64,000 bases of DNA, taken from assembly GCF_000172415.1 (NCBI RefSeq), contig NZ_ABLD01000003.1, positions 464,489-528,488 on the forward strand, in the 5' to 3' direction. Each line of letters starts with the position of its first letter. Position 1 is the first letter of the stretch. Below, in pieces: positions 1 to 8,638 of this stretch. This stretch comes from Paraburkholderia graminis C4D1M (GTDB lineage: Bacteria; Pseudomonadota; Gammaproteobacteria; Burkholderiales; Burkholderiaceae). The notes beneath the pieces are model-generated. The model saw only the letters and a list, made by a program, of their open reading frames with translations. It was not told the DNA's origin and searched no databases. Both the position numbers and the translations under genes were made by a program.

Positions 1-149
1 TCCGGTGCATCCCAGTCGGCCTGCTCGACGCGCAACGAGCGCGCGAACTGGCGTTCGAGCCACGTTTGCCAATGTGCGCCCTCGCTGCCGTGCAGACCCG
101 GAACGGTCACGAGCCGCGGCGGCCACGGCGATCTGGTGCATGAAAGCAT
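1..149 (-). CDS. RBBP9/YdeN-type serine hydrolase, N-terminal part only
   Basis: The gene runs leftward out of the window; only about 49 N-terminal codons are present. From the ATG at 149 the frame reads MLSCTRSPWPPRLVTVPGL, then HGSEGAHWQTWLERQF. A short beta strand leading into a VPGLxxSxxxHWQ box is typical of the RBBP9/YdeN alpha/beta hydrolases, small proteins with a Ser-His-Asp triad lying further downstream. A GAGG ribosome site lies just before the ATG. The catalytic residues are outside the window, so the family call rests on the N-terminal box alone. Confidence 0.6.
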   Translation of the reverse strand, partial: MLSCTRSPWPPRLVTVPGLHGSEGAHWQTWLERQFARSLRVEQADWDAP

Positions 150-344
150 GTCTGTCCCTCGCAAAGGGAAAACCGGGTAGTCATTGTCCCGCCGCCCGGC
201 GCGCGGACGAACCAAGTTTTTGTGCTTTGTTTATCGACTGAATCTGCGCGGAGCGCGAAGCCGAAAACGGACGGTCGTGCGCAAGCGCGCGGGATCGTCG
301 GCGAAAAAGTAGAATGAAGCCTGCCCATAAAAGGAGGAGCCCTC

Positions 345-473
345 ATGTCGTCAGCGTCGCGCGCCGCGCCGCAGCCGTCGCGAGCCTTGCAGCCGCCCCG
401 CCGCCCGCCACGCCCGCACCGCGCGCGCAGCGTGAACCGGGGCCGTTGCGCGTGCAACGGTGAGGTCGCATGA
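345..473 (+). CDS. Small Arg/Pro-rich ORF overlapping the ghrA start
   Basis: A 42-codon ORF begins MSSASRAAPQPSRALQPP and ends CACNGEVA. A very strong ribosome site (AAAGGAGGAG at 330-339) lies a few bases before its ATG, and its stop overlaps the next start as ATGA at 470-473. That geometry is typical of translational coupling. The peptide is dominated by Arg, Pro and Ala, which chance ORFs in GC-rich DNA also show. It could be a genuine small protein, a leader peptide for ghrA, or simply the ghrA leader. No family is recognised. Confidence 0.35.
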   Translation: MSSASRAAPQPSRALQPPRRPPRPHRARSVNRGRCACNGEVA

Positions 474-1411
474 AAGTCCTCTTCTATATGGCGAACGCCG
501 AAGCCGCAGCCTGGCTGCATGACTTTGCGCGCGCGCTGTCGCAAGCCGATCTGCGCGAGTGGCAACCCGGCGACACCGCGCCCGCCGATTTCGCGGTCGT
601 CTGGCGGCCACCGCGCGAGATGCTGGCCGGCCGCGCCGATTTGCGCGCGATCTTCAATCTGGGCGCGGGCGTCGATGCGATTCTCGCGCTCGAACGCGAG
701 CAGCCCGGCACCTTGCCGCCCAATGCGCCGTTGATCCGTCTCGAAGACACCGGCATGGCGCCGCAAATGGCCGAGTATGTGACGCACGCGGTGCTGCGTT
801 ATCTGCGGCGCTTCGACGAATATGAAGCGCTGCAGCGCGAGCGCCGCTGGCAAGTGCTCGATCCGCATCCACGAGACACGTTCACGGTCGGCGTGCTCGG
901 GCTCGGCGTGCTGGGCGCACATGTCGCGCAAACGGTCGCGCGATTCGGCATGCCGGTGCGCGGCTACAGCCGCAGCGCGAAGCAAGTGGAAGGCATCACG
1001 ACGTTCGCCGGCGAAGCGCGTTTCGACGCGTTTCTCGACGGCGTGAAAGTGCTCGTCAATCTGCTGCCGCATACGCCCGATACCGCGAACGTGCTGAACA
1101 CCCGCACGTTTTCGAAGCTCGCACACGGCGCGTATCTGATCAACGTTGCACGCGGCGCGCATCTGGTGGAAGCCGATCTGCTCGACGCGCTGGCAAGCGG
1201 TCAACTCGCCGCGGCCACGCTCGACGTGTTTCAGCAAGAGCCGCTGCCGCCCGATCATCCGTTCTGGCAGGAACCGCGCATTACCGTCACGCCGCACATG
1301 TCGGCGCTGACCTTGCGCGAAGAAAGCGTCGCGCAGATCGCGCAAAAAATGCTCGCGCTCGACCGCGGCGAAGCCGTCGGCGGCGTGGTGAATATCGAGC
1401 GCGGATATTGA
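470..1411 (+). CDS. ghrA: Glyoxylate/hydroxypyruvate reductase A
   Basis: This 313-residue protein belongs to the D-2-hydroxyacid dehydrogenase family. It should reduce glyoxylate to glycolate and hydroxypyruvate to D-glycerate with NADPH in the cytoplasm. The Rossmann dinucleotide-binding motif GLGVLG is at residues 144-149. The catalytic set is visible as Arg228 (VARG), Glu257 (QQEPLP) and His276 (TPHMSA). Length matches E. coli GhrA (312). The start at 470 overlaps the stop of a 42-codon ORF. mvaB follows in the same direction after 36 bases, so the two may be cotranscribed. Confidence 0.9.
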   Translation: MKVLFYMANAEAAAWLHDFARALSQADLREWQPGDTAPADFAVVWRPPREMLAGRADLRAIFNLGAGVDAILALEREQPGTLPPNAPLIRLEDTGMAPQMAEYVTHAVLRYLRRFDEYEALQRERRWQVLDPHPRDTFTVGVLGLGVLGAHVAQTVARFGMPVRGYSRSAKQVEGITTFAGEARFDAFLDGVKVLVNLLPHTPDTANVLNTRTFSKLAHGAYLINVARGAHLVEADLLDALASGQLAAATLDVFQQEPLPPDHPFWQEPRITVTPHMSALTLREESVAQIAQKMLALDRGEAVGGVVNIERGY

Positions 1412-1447
1412 CGGCGTGGAGTCACAATCACGTCAAGGAGACACAAC

Positions 1448-2374
1448 ATGGCCGTACCCCAGCAAGTGAAAATTGTCGAAGTCGGTCCGCGTGACGGTCT
1501 GCAAAACGAGAAGGATTTCGTGCCGACGGCGATCAAGGTCGAGTTGATCAACCGGCTCGCGGCAGCGGGTTTTCGCAACGTCGAAGCGGCGTCGTTCGTG
1601 TCGCCGAAATGGGTGCCGCAAATGGCCGACGGCGCCGACGTGATGGCCGGCATCGAACGGCGCCCCGGCACGATCTATTCGGTGCTCACGCCGAATCTGC
1701 GCGGCTTCGAAGGTGCGCTCGCCGCGCGCGCCGACGAGATCGTGATCTTCGGCGCGGCGAGCGAAGCGTTCTCGCAGAAGAACATCAATTGCAGCATCGC
1801 GGAAAGCATCGAGCGATTCGCGCCGGTCGCGCAGGCGGCGAAGCAGCACGGCTTGCGCATGCGCGGCAGCGTGTCGTGCGCGCTCGGCTGTCCGTATCAG
1901 GGCGAGGTTCCGGTGGCGTCGGTGGTCGATGTGGTGCAACGCTTCGCGGCGCTCGGCTGCGACGAGATCGATATCGCCGATACGATTGGCGTGGGTACGC
2001 CGAAGCGCACGCGCGAAGTGTTCGAAGCCGTGACCCGCGTGTTTCCGCGCGAGCGTCTGTCCGGGCACTTTCACGACACCTACGGCCAGGCGCTCGCGAA
2101 TATCTACGCGGCGTTGCAGGAAGGCATCGAGATTTATCACGCGTCGGTGGCCGGGCTCGGCGGCTGTCCGTATGCGAAGGGCGCAACAGGCAACGTCGCA
2201 ACCGAAGACGTGCTGTACTTGATGAACGGCCTTGGCATCGAAACGGGCATCGACCTCGCGCAAGTCGTGGGCATCGGCGATTTCATTTCGACGGCAATCG
2301 GCCGGCCGAACGTCTCGCGCGCGGGCAAGGCGTTGCTTGCGAAGGCGCGCAGCGAAGCGGCCAACTGCGTGTGA
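1448..2374 (+). CDS. mvaB: Hydroxymethylglutaryl-CoA lyase
   Basis: The 308-residue enzyme should split 3-hydroxy-3-methylglutaryl-CoA into acetyl-CoA and acetoacetate, the last step of leucine breakdown. It is a TIM-barrel of the HMGL-like family. The N-terminal VGPRDGLQNE box (12-21) supplies metal ligand Asp15. GHFHDTYG gives ligands His207 and His209. The family signature SVAGLGGCPYAKGATGNVATEDV spans about 233-255, with the catalytic Cys at 240 and ligand Asn249. An AAGGAG ribosome site precedes the ATG. It sits between ghrA and the YbaK gene on the same strand. Confidence 0.95.
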   Translation: MAVPQQVKIVEVGPRDGLQNEKDFVPTAIKVELINRLAAAGFRNVEAASFVSPKWVPQMADGADVMAGIERRPGTIYSVLTPNLRGFEGALAARADEIVIFGAASEAFSQKNINCSIAESIERFAPVAQAAKQHGLRMRGSVSCALGCPYQGEVPVASVVDVVQRFAALGCDEIDIADTIGVGTPKRTREVFEAVTRVFPRERLSGHFHDTYGQALANIYAALQEGIEIYHASVAGLGGCPYAKGATGNVATEDVLYLMNGLGIETGIDLAQVVGIGDFISTAIGRPNVSRAGKALLAKARSEAANCV

Positions 2375-2436
2375 GCCGAACGTAACGCAATGCTTGAGGC
2401 GCAACACCGACACTCAAACCATCAGGACCTGAAACG

Positions 2437-2958
2437 ATGACGGACCACGCTTTTCTCGACTCCGACGACCTCACCGCATTGCCGGATTCCGCACGCCGTG
2501 TCGCGCTGCTGCTGCGCGAGCGCGGCCACGCGGGACGGGTCGTGATGCTGCCGGAAACCGGCAAGACTTCGGCCGAGGCCGCCGCGGGCCTCGGCTGTTC
2601 GGTCGCGCAGATCGCGAAGTCGATTCTGTTTCGCCGCCGCGAAGACGACGCGCCGGTGCTGGTGGTCGCGAGCGGCGCAAATCGCGTTGATGAAAAAAAA
2701 GTGGCGGCGCAGGTCGGCGAGATTGGCCGCGCGGATGCGAAGTTCGTCCGCGAAAAAACCGGCTATGCGATCGGCGGCGTGTGTCCGGTCGGGCATGCGG
2801 TCGAACCCGTCACGCTGATCGACGAAGACCTGCTCGCGCTCGACAGCCTGTGGGCCGCCGCCGGTCATCCGCACGCGGTGTTCAATCTGACCGCGCAGGA
2901 ACTGATTGCGTTGACGGGCGCGCCGGTGGTCGACGTGGCGCTGCGCGAGACGGCCTGA
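2437..2958 (+). CDS. YbaK/EbsC aminoacyl-tRNA deacylase
   Basis: This 173-residue protein has the YbaK/ProX editing fold, which hydrolyses mischarged tRNA (typically Cys-tRNAPro or Ala-tRNAPro) in trans. The conserved lysine box IAKSILF lies near residue 61 and the family loop [12 protein letters not shown] at about 109-120. Length is normal for a free-standing deacylase (about 160-175). It heads a compact group of four genes in the same direction: DUF1289 begins 5 bases after its stop. Exact substrate cannot be read from the sequence. Confidence 0.85.
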   Translation: MTDHAFLDSDDLTALPDSARRVALLLRERGHAGRVVMLPETGKTSAEAAAGLGCSVAQIAKSILFRRREDDAPVLVVASGANRVDEKKVAAQVGEIGRADAKFVREKTGYAIGGVCPVGHAVEPVTLIDEDLLALDSLWAAAGHPHAVFNLTAQELIALTGAPVVDVALRETA

Positions 2959-2963
2959 ATCCG

Positions 2964-3191
2964 ATGACAGCGCGAATCGATCACGCAGCGACAGGCGGCG
3001 GCGTGCCGTCGCCGTGCATCAACGTGTGCCGGATGGACGCGTCGAGCGGCTGGTGCGAAGGATGCCTGCGCACCATCGACGAAATCGCCGGCTGGTCGCT
3101 CTACGATGACGACGAAAAACGCGCGGTGTGGGACGCGCTCGAAGCGCGCCGCGCCCAATTCATCGCCCGCCAGGCGAAGGTGCAACGATGA
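2964..3191 (+). CDS. DUF1289 zinc-ribbon-like small protein
   Basis: The 75-residue protein carries the DUF1289 cysteine pattern near its N terminus: [11 protein letters not shown], then [13 protein letters not shown], that is CxxxC followed by CxxC. This is a probable small metal-binding module. The motif [13 protein letters not shown] is also typical of the family. I chose the ATG at 2964, just after the YbaK stop, rather than longer in-frame starts inside that gene. Its stop overlaps the next start as ATGA (3188-3191). Family function is unknown. Confidence 0.85.
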   Translation: MTARIDHAATGGGVPSPCINVCRMDASSGWCEGCLRTIDEIAGWSLYDDDEKRAVWDALEARRAQFIARQAKVQR

Positions 3192-3661
3192 ACGCGGCGC
3201 CGCGCATTGTCACCATCGGCGAGACGTTTAGCGCGACGCTCGCGCTGTCGGCGGATTCGGTGAAAACGTTCGCGACGCTCGTCAACGATCTGAACCCGCT
3301 GCATCACGACGAGGCCTATGCCGCGCAAAGCCGATTCGGCGGTCTCATCGCGTCGGGCACGCAGCCCACCGCGCATTTCATGGCGCTTCTCGCCACGCAT
3401 TTTTCGACCTACGCGCAGCCGCTCGGACTCGAGTTCGATATCAAGCTGAAGAAGGCTGCGCACGCGGGCGACACGCTCGTGATGACATGGCGTGTGCGCG
3501 ATGCTTACTGGAATCCGAGCCTGCACGGCGACCTGACGCATCTGGAAGGCACGGTCAAGAATCAGCGCGGCGAAGTGACCGTTGTGGGCGCATCGACCAT
3601 TCTCGTGATGCCGAAGCCCGAAGCGTCCGTCGACGCGAGCATCAACACGGGCACGCTATGA
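3188..3661 (+). CDS. MaoC-like hot-dog dehydratase
   Basis: The 157-residue protein matches the MaoC/(R)-specific enoyl-CoA hydratase family, which hydrates trans-2-enoyl-CoA in fatty-acid or polyhydroxyalkanoate metabolism. The hydratase signature appears as [20 protein letters not shown] followed by [10 protein letters not shown], containing the Asp/His pair of the active site. The start at 3188 overlaps the DUF1289 stop, and its own stop overlaps the next ATG at 3658, so translation is probably coupled across the cluster. The substrate is unknown. Confidence 0.85.
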   Translation: MNAAPRIVTIGETFSATLALSADSVKTFATLVNDLNPLHHDEAYAAQSRFGGLIASGTQPTAHFMALLATHFSTYAQPLGLEFDIKLKKAAHAGDTLVMTWRVRDAYWNPSLHGDLTHLEGTVKNQRGEVTVVGASTILVMPKPEASVDASINTGTL

Positions 3662-4596
3662 CCGAGTTGACCACTGCATTGACCATCGCATTGCCCGCAT
3701 CGGTGCGCGTGTTCGAGCGCGGCTGGCTGTCGTCGAACAACGTGCTGCTCATCGACAACGACTGCGCCGCGCTCGTCGATACCGGCTACGCGACGCATGC
3801 GCAGCAAACACGTGCGCTCGTGCAACAGACACTTGGCGAGCGGCCGCTCGATCTGATCGTCAACACGCATCTGCATTCGGATCATTGCGGCGGCAACGCG
3901 TTGTTGCAAACGACGTGGCCGTGCCGCACGCTCATTCCCGCCTGCGAAGCCGACGCGGTGCGCGACTGGGACGAAGCGCGTCTGACTTTCCGCGCGACCG
4001 CGCAGAGCTGCGAGCGCTTTGTGTTCACCGGCACGATCGCGCCGGGCGCGATGCTGCGCCTCGGCGCACTCGACTGGCAGGTGCTCGGCGCGCCCGGCCA
4101 CGATCCGCATTCGCTGATGCTGTACTGCGCGGCCGAGCGCCTGCTGATCAGCGCCGACGCGCTGTGGGAAAACGGCTTCGGCGTGATCTTTCCGGAGCTC
4201 GAAGGCGAAAGCGGCTTTGCCGAGCAGCAGGCGGTGCTCGAGGCGATTGCCGCGCTCGACGTGCGCGTCGTGATCCCCGGTCATGGCGCGCCCTTCACGA
4301 ACGTCGAGCAGGCGCTGGAGCGCTCTTTCTCGCGGCTCGCGTGGCTGTGGGCCGATCCGGCGCGCAATGCAAAGAATGCGCTGAAGGTATTGATCGTCTT
4401 CAAGCTGCTCGATGTGCGCGCAACGAGCTTCGCGGCATTGCTGGAGATGCTCGACGGCGCAGCGGCAATGCGCGCGGCAGCCTTGATGCTGAGACCGCGC
4501 GGCGAGTGGCCCGCGCTTGTCAAAGCGATCGTCGGCGAGCTGGCTGCCGGGAATGGGCCGCTTACGGTGGATGGTGAAAGGATCGTCGCGCGATAG
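3658..4596 (+). CDS. Metallo-beta-lactamase-fold hydrolase
   Basis: The 312-residue protein has the metallo-beta-lactamase fold. The HxHxDH zinc motif is THLHSDHCGG (His71, His73, Asp75, His76). Further ligands are plausible in APGHDPHS, ISADALWENGF and VIPGHGAPF. The C-terminal third is helical and resembles the tail seen in thiolesterase-like members. It is the last gene of the overlapping YbaK-DUF1289-MaoC-MBL set. Proximity to a MaoC-like hydratase suggests acyl-CoA or thioester chemistry, but that is inference. Confidence 0.85.
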   Translation: MTELTTALTIALPASVRVFERGWLSSNNVLLIDNDCAALVDTGYATHAQQTRALVQQTLGERPLDLIVNTHLHSDHCGGNALLQTTWPCRTLIPACEADAVRDWDEARLTFRATAQSCERFVFTGTIAPGAMLRLGALDWQVLGAPGHDPHSLMLYCAAERLLISADALWENGFGVIFPELEGESGFAEQQAVLEAIAALDVRVVIPGHGAPFTNVEQALERSFSRLAWLWADPARNAKNALKVLIVFKLLDVRATSFAALLEMLDGAAAMRAAALMLRPRGEWPALVKAIVGELAAGNGPLTVDGERIVAR

Positions 4597-4969
4597 CGCC
4601 GCAACCGGGCATGCAATCGTGCAGTGAAGCAACGCAGCGACGTGCCGCAGCAGCGCTCACGCAAAAACCGCCGCCACAAAAAGAAAGCCGCTCAACCTGT
4701 GAAGGCGAGCGGCGGAAATTCTGTCGGACGTGATCAGCGTCTGCCCGAATGATACGCGCGCGCGATTTTCGGCCGCATCAGTGATTTCCCTACAGATGCA
4801 TGACGGCGGCTGTTAACCCGCATACACGCCGGCGCGCGCAAACCGGCGCCGACATTAGCTTTGCGAACCATTAGTCCGCTGATATGAACAAACGTGGTTC
4901 GTTTGCAATCCGTAGCATTTGGGCGGTTGCATCGGCTGCCTCCGGCTGAAACAGCAAAGCGCCGCGCGT
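4597..4969. other. Convergent intergenic region
   Basis: This gap separates the metallo-hydrolase gene (rightward) from the EamA gene (leftward). A hairpin with arms GCCGCTC and GAGCGGC near 4687-4713 could stop transcription but lacks a clean T-run. A second short palindrome (CAAACG-CGTTTG) lies at 4889-4905. No convincing gene was found in it. Confidence 0.4.
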
Positions 4970-5869
4970 TCAAACAGACGGCGCGCGTCTTTGCGGCACG
5001 ATCCGCCAGCCGAGATTGACGCCCGCGGCGGCAAGCAGAATCAGCACCGCGCCCAGCACCTGAATCCACGCGAGCGTCTGTCCGAACGCGATCCTGTCGA
5101 CGATGATCGCGACCACCGGATAGATGAACGACAGCGCGCCGGTCATCGAAGTCGGCAGCTTCTGGATCGCGCCATACAGCAGCACATACATGAGCCCGGT
5201 GTTGACGACGCCCAGCACGACCAGCTCGAGCCACTGCACGCCCGTGGCCGGCAGCGCGTCGAAACGCACGAGCGGCGCGAGCATCACCACGCCGAGCGAC
5301 ACCTGGATCAGCGCGATCAGATGCGGCGGCGTGCCCTTCAAATGCTTGGTGATGATCGACGACACCGCGTACATCGCCGCCGCGCCGACCGCATACCCGA
5401 TGCCGACCAGATACTGCCCCGGCACGGCCAGTACCGCGGGTTCGACCTTCACGACGAACACGAGCCCAATGAACGCGAGCACGAGCCATAGCACCGTCGA
5501 CGCGCTGATCCGCTCGCGAAACACGATTGCGCCGAGCGCGACCAGCATGAAAGGTTGCGTGTTGTAGACGGCCGTCGCCATCGAGATCGACGCACGCGAA
5601 TACGCGGCGAACAGCAGCACCCAATTGGCGACGATCGCCGCGCCGCCGAGCAGCGCGAGGCCAACCATCTTCCACGAGAACAGCTTGCGCCTGAACAGGC
5701 CGAGCACTGCGCATACGAGCGCGAGCGTCGCGCCACCGAAAATGCAGCGGAAGAACACCACGTTAAATGCGCTTTGCTGCGACGACACGACCAGCCAGCC
5801 GATCGTGCCCGACATCAGCATTGCCACGCTCATCTCCGCCGCGCCGCGGCGGATGTCGTTTGAAGCCAT
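4970..5869 (-). CDS. EamA-family DMT transporter
   Basis: The protein is 299 residues from the ATG at 5869, which has a GAGG ribosome site; the frame is open further upstream but without a good start. It shows about ten hydrophobic segments in two EamA repeats, for example AMLMSGTIGWLVVSS near the N terminus and LGAVLILLAAAGVNLGW near the end. It is an inner-membrane drug/metabolite transporter of unknown substrate. It diverges from an Lrp/AsnC regulator about 115 bases away, and this regulator probably controls it. Confidence 0.85.
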   Translation of the reverse strand: MASNDIRRGAAEMSVAMLMSGTIGWLVVSSQQSAFNVVFFRCIFGGATLALVCAVLGLFRRKLFSWKMVGLALLGGAAIVANWVLLFAAYSRASISMATAVYNTQPFMLVALGAIVFRERISASTVLWLVLAFIGLVFVVKVEPAVLAVPGQYLVGIGYAVGAAAMYAVSSIITKHLKGTPPHLIALIQVSLGVVMLAPLVRFDALPATGVQWLELVVLGVVNTGLMYVLLYGAIQKLPTSMTGALSFIYPVVAIIVDRIAFGQTLAWIQVLGAVLILLAAAGVNLGWRIVPQRRAPSV

Positions 5870-5983
5870 GATTCGATCCTCGAATGGATTCCTGTATGGC
5901 AAGCAGTGTAAATAATCCGGTCGAGCGAATACATGGATAAACTTAAGCCATACCGCCATACCACCTAAAATTCGAAGGCCGTC

Positions 5984-6454
5984 ATGACGAAACGCCTTAC
6001 TCCGTTAGCGCCTGTCCCGCTCGACGAAACCGATCGCGCGCTGCTCGCCGCGCTCGCCGAAGATGCGCGCCGCCCGGTCAGCGAACTCGCGCGGCTCGTC
6101 GGACTTTCCGCGCCGAGTACGGCCGAGCGCATCCGCAGACTCGAGGCGCAAGGCGTGATCGAGCGCTTCACGGTGCAACTCGATCCGCGCGCGCTCGGCT
6201 TCACGCTGCAAGCCATCGTGCGTGTCAAGCCGCTGCCAGGGCAGTTGCATCTGGTGGAAGAAGTGATCCGGCGAATTCCGGAGTTCGTCGAATGCGACAA
6301 GGTGACGGGCGACGATTGCTTCATCTGCCGTCTTTATCTGCGGACGATCGATCAGCTTGACGAGATTCTGTCGAAGGTCACCGAGCGCGCGGAGACGAGC
6401 ACGGCAATCGTCAAGTCGACGCCGTTGGCGCGACGGCTGCCGCCGCTTGCGTAA
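5984..6454 (+). CDS. Lrp/AsnC-family transcriptional regulator
   Basis: The 156-residue protein has an N-terminal helix-turn-helix (LDETDRALLAALAEDARR, then ELARLVGLSAPSTAERIRRL) and a C-terminal RAM/AsnC ligand-binding domain (IVRVKPLPGQL to TSTAIVKSTPL). These regulators sense amino acids and bind as octamers. The gene is transcribed away from the EamA exporter across a short shared promoter region, the usual arrangement for an Lrp-type regulator of an amino-acid exporter. The effector is not evident. Confidence 0.9.
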   Translation: MTKRLTPLAPVPLDETDRALLAALAEDARRPVSELARLVGLSAPSTAERIRRLEAQGVIERFTVQLDPRALGFTLQAIVRVKPLPGQLHLVEEVIRRIPEFVECDKVTGDDCFICRLYLRTIDQLDEILSKVTERAETSTAIVKSTPLARRLPPLA

Positions 6455-6483
6455 AGGCGCGAAGAACGAACCGCCTTCGCGCT

Positions 6484-7374
6484 CTACCGCTCTATCGCTT
6501 CAAAGAAGGACAGCATTTCGGCGAGCAATTCGTCCGGCGCCTCTTCCGGCAAATAGTGGCCGCACCGCAGCGAACGCCCGCTCACGTCGCGCGCGACATG
6601 ACGCCATTCGGCGAGCGCGTCGAAGCACTTTTCGATGACGCCGTTCTCGCCCCACAGCACACGCAATGGGCAAGCAATCTTATGTCCGCGTTCGATGTCG
6701 GCGCGGTCGTGTTCGAGATCGATGCTCGCCGACGCGCGGTAGTCCTCGCACATCGCGTGCACCGCGCCTGGTTGCGCGAGCGCCGCGCGATACGCGTCGA
6801 GCGAGGCCGGTTCGAACGGTGCGAGACCAGCATGACGGCTGCCCATCACCGCATCGACATACGCGGCGGGATTGGCGCCGATCAGCGTCTCCGGCAGCGG
6901 CTCGGGCTGGATCAGGAAGAACCAGTGGAAGTAATGCGTGGCGAACGTGCGGTCGGTGGCTTCGTACATCGCGAGCGTCGGCGCGATGTCGAGCAGCATC
7001 AGACGCTCGACGGCATCCGCATGATCGAGCGCCATGCGATGCGCGACGCGCGCGCCGCGATCGTGCGCACAAACCAGAAAGCGCTCGAAGCCGAAGTGGC
7101 GCATCACGGCGACCTGCTCGGCGGCCATCGCGCGTTTGGAATACGGCGTGTGCGCCGCGTCGCTCGCCGGCTTGCCCGATGCGCCGTAGCCGCGCAGATC
7201 GGTTGCGATGACCGTGAAGTGCTGAGCCAGTCGCTCGGCGCAGCGCGCCCAGATCAGATGCGATTGCGGATGGCCGTGCAGCAGCAGAAGCGGCGGCCCC
7301 GCTCCGCCCTTCACTCCAAAGATATCCGCATCGCCCGCGGCGACGCGAAAGGGCGTGAAATTCTCGAAGGCCAT
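6484..7374 (-). CDS. Alpha/beta hydrolase, haloacetate dehalogenase-like
   Basis: The 296-residue protein (start ATG at 7374) resembles fluoroacetate/haloacetate dehalogenases. The oxyanion strand is LLLLHGHPQSHLIW (30-42). The nucleophile elbow reads AHDRGARVAHRMALDH, giving Asp105 with Arg106 and Arg109, the haloacid-binding pattern. The catalytic His is in RCGHYLPEEAPDEL near the C terminus. An epoxide hydrolase role is possible but the HDRG-R box favours dehalogenase. It converges on the Lrp gene. Confidence 0.8.
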   Translation of the reverse strand: MAFENFTPFRVAAGDADIFGVKGGAGPPLLLLHGHPQSHLIWARCAERLAQHFTVIATDLRGYGASGKPASDAAHTPYSKRAMAAEQVAVMRHFGFERFLVCAHDRGARVAHRMALDHADAVERLMLLDIAPTLAMYEATDRTFATHYFHWFFLIQPEPLPETLIGANPAAYVDAVMGSRHAGLAPFEPASLDAYRAALAQPGAVHAMCEDYRASASIDLEHDRADIERGHKIACPLRVLWGENGVIEKCFDALAEWRHVARDVSGRSLRCGHYLPEEAPDELLAEMLSFFEAIER

Positions 7375-7520
7375 GGCCGTGTCTCTTGTCGTTTGGAGTG
7401 CGTGCATTGTAAAAGCCCAATGTGTCCGCACGCGGTGGGATAGCCCACGCAAGCATAGAACCTGAACACTCCTTCCAACCGTTCTAAACGATGCGGCGAA
7501 CGCGGCGCGAGCGCTTCGCC

Positions 7521-7539
7521 TATAATCGAACGACCGTTC
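7521..7539 (+). promoter_or_regulatory. Candidate -10 box and palindromic operator upstream of the nitronate monooxygenase gene
   Basis: A perfect TATAAT lies at 7521-7526. A palindrome, GAACG-AC-CGTTC, follows at 7528-7539, immediately downstream of the -10 box, where a repressor would block initiation. No good -35 is obvious. The next gene starts at 7662. Confidence 0.35.
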
Positions 7540-7661
7540 TTAAACGTTCCAGCATCTATGCATGCTGTCGGCTGCAACGCGGCGCGCGCCGCATGCCGCT
7601 AAACTCATCAAATAGCCGGGCGCCTCGCGCACACCGGCTCGTCAATCAGGAGACTCGCACT

Positions 7662-8621
7662 ATGGCATTGCCCGCCGTTCTGCAAAATCTGGCGTTGCCT
7701 GTCGTCGCCTCGCCGATGTTCATCGTCAGCTATCCCGAGCTCGTGCTGGCGCAGTGCAAGGCCGGCATCGTCGGTTCGTTTCCGGCGCTGAATGCGCGCC
7801 CTGCCGAGTTGCTCGACGAATGGCTCACGCAGATTCAGGCGCAGTTAGCCGAACATAGAGCTGCAAATCCCGACGCGCGCATCGGGCCGATTGCCGTCAA
7901 CCAGATCGTTCATCAATCGAATACGCGGCTCGAGCACGACGTGCGCGTATGCGTCGAACACAAGGTGCCGATCTTCATCACGAGCCTGCGCGCGCCGGCG
8001 CGAGAAATTGTCGACGCCGTGCACAGCTATGGCGGCATCGTGCTGCATGACGTAATCAATCTGCGTCACGCGCAGAAGGCGCTCGAAGCGGGCGTCGACG
8101 GTTTGATCCTGGTGGCGTCGGGCGCGGGCGGTCATGCGGGCACCACGTCGCCGTTTGCGCTGGTCGGCGAAGTGCGGCGCATTTTCGACGGCCCGATCGT
8201 GCTGTCCGGCGCGATAGCGAACGGCGGCTCGATCCTCGCCGCGCAAGCGATGGGCGCAGACCTCGCGTACATGGGCACGCGCTTCATCGCGACCAAAGAG
8301 GCGCACGCGGTGGAGAGCTACAAGCAGGCTATCGTGAGCTCGTCGGCGTCGGACATCATCTATACGAACCTGTTCACGGGCGTGCATGGCAATTACATTC
8401 GCGAGAGCATCGTCAACGCCGGGCTCGATCCGGATGCGCTGCCGGAATCGGACAAGACCAAGATGAACTTTGCCAACGAAAAGGCCAAGGCGTGGAAAGA
8501 CATCTGGGGCGCGGGCCAGGGCGTCGGCCTGATGGACGACGTGCCGAGCGTGAGCGAACTGGTCGCGCGTTTGTCGAAGGAATACGACGACGCGAAGGCG
8601 CGCCTCGGCATCGCGCGCTGA
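7662..8621 (+). CDS. Nitronate monooxygenase (2-nitropropane dioxygenase family)
   Basis: The 319-residue FMN-dependent TIM-barrel enzyme should oxidise alkyl nitronates such as propionate-3-nitronate, protecting against nitro toxins. Family features include the N-terminal ASPMFIVSYPELVLAQCKAG, the strand DGLILVASGAGGHAG with the catalytic-region His, and the FMN phosphate-binding segment VLSGAIANGGSILAAQAMGADLAYMGTRF. The ATG at 7662 has an AGGAG site. Longer in-frame starts upstream lack one. It converges on icmF, with only 17 bases between stops. Confidence 0.88.
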   Translation: MALPAVLQNLALPVVASPMFIVSYPELVLAQCKAGIVGSFPALNARPAELLDEWLTQIQAQLAEHRAANPDARIGPIAVNQIVHQSNTRLEHDVRVCVEHKVPIFITSLRAPAREIVDAVHSYGGIVLHDVINLRHAQKALEAGVDGLILVASGAGGHAGTTSPFALVGEVRRIFDGPIVLSGAIANGGSILAAQAMGADLAYMGTRFIATKEAHAVESYKQAIVSSSASDIIYTNLFTGVHGNYIRESIVNAGLDPDALPESDKTKMNFANEKAKAWKDIWGAGQGVGLMDDVPSVSELVARLSKEYDDAKARLGIAR

Positions 8622-8638
8622 CGCCAGGCTTCGCCCGC

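Noticed and set aside
107..1345. 412-codon minus-strand frame opposite ghrA
   Set aside because: It is antisense to a clear enzyme, is rich in Arg/His/Ala, and is a by-product of GC-rich codon use.
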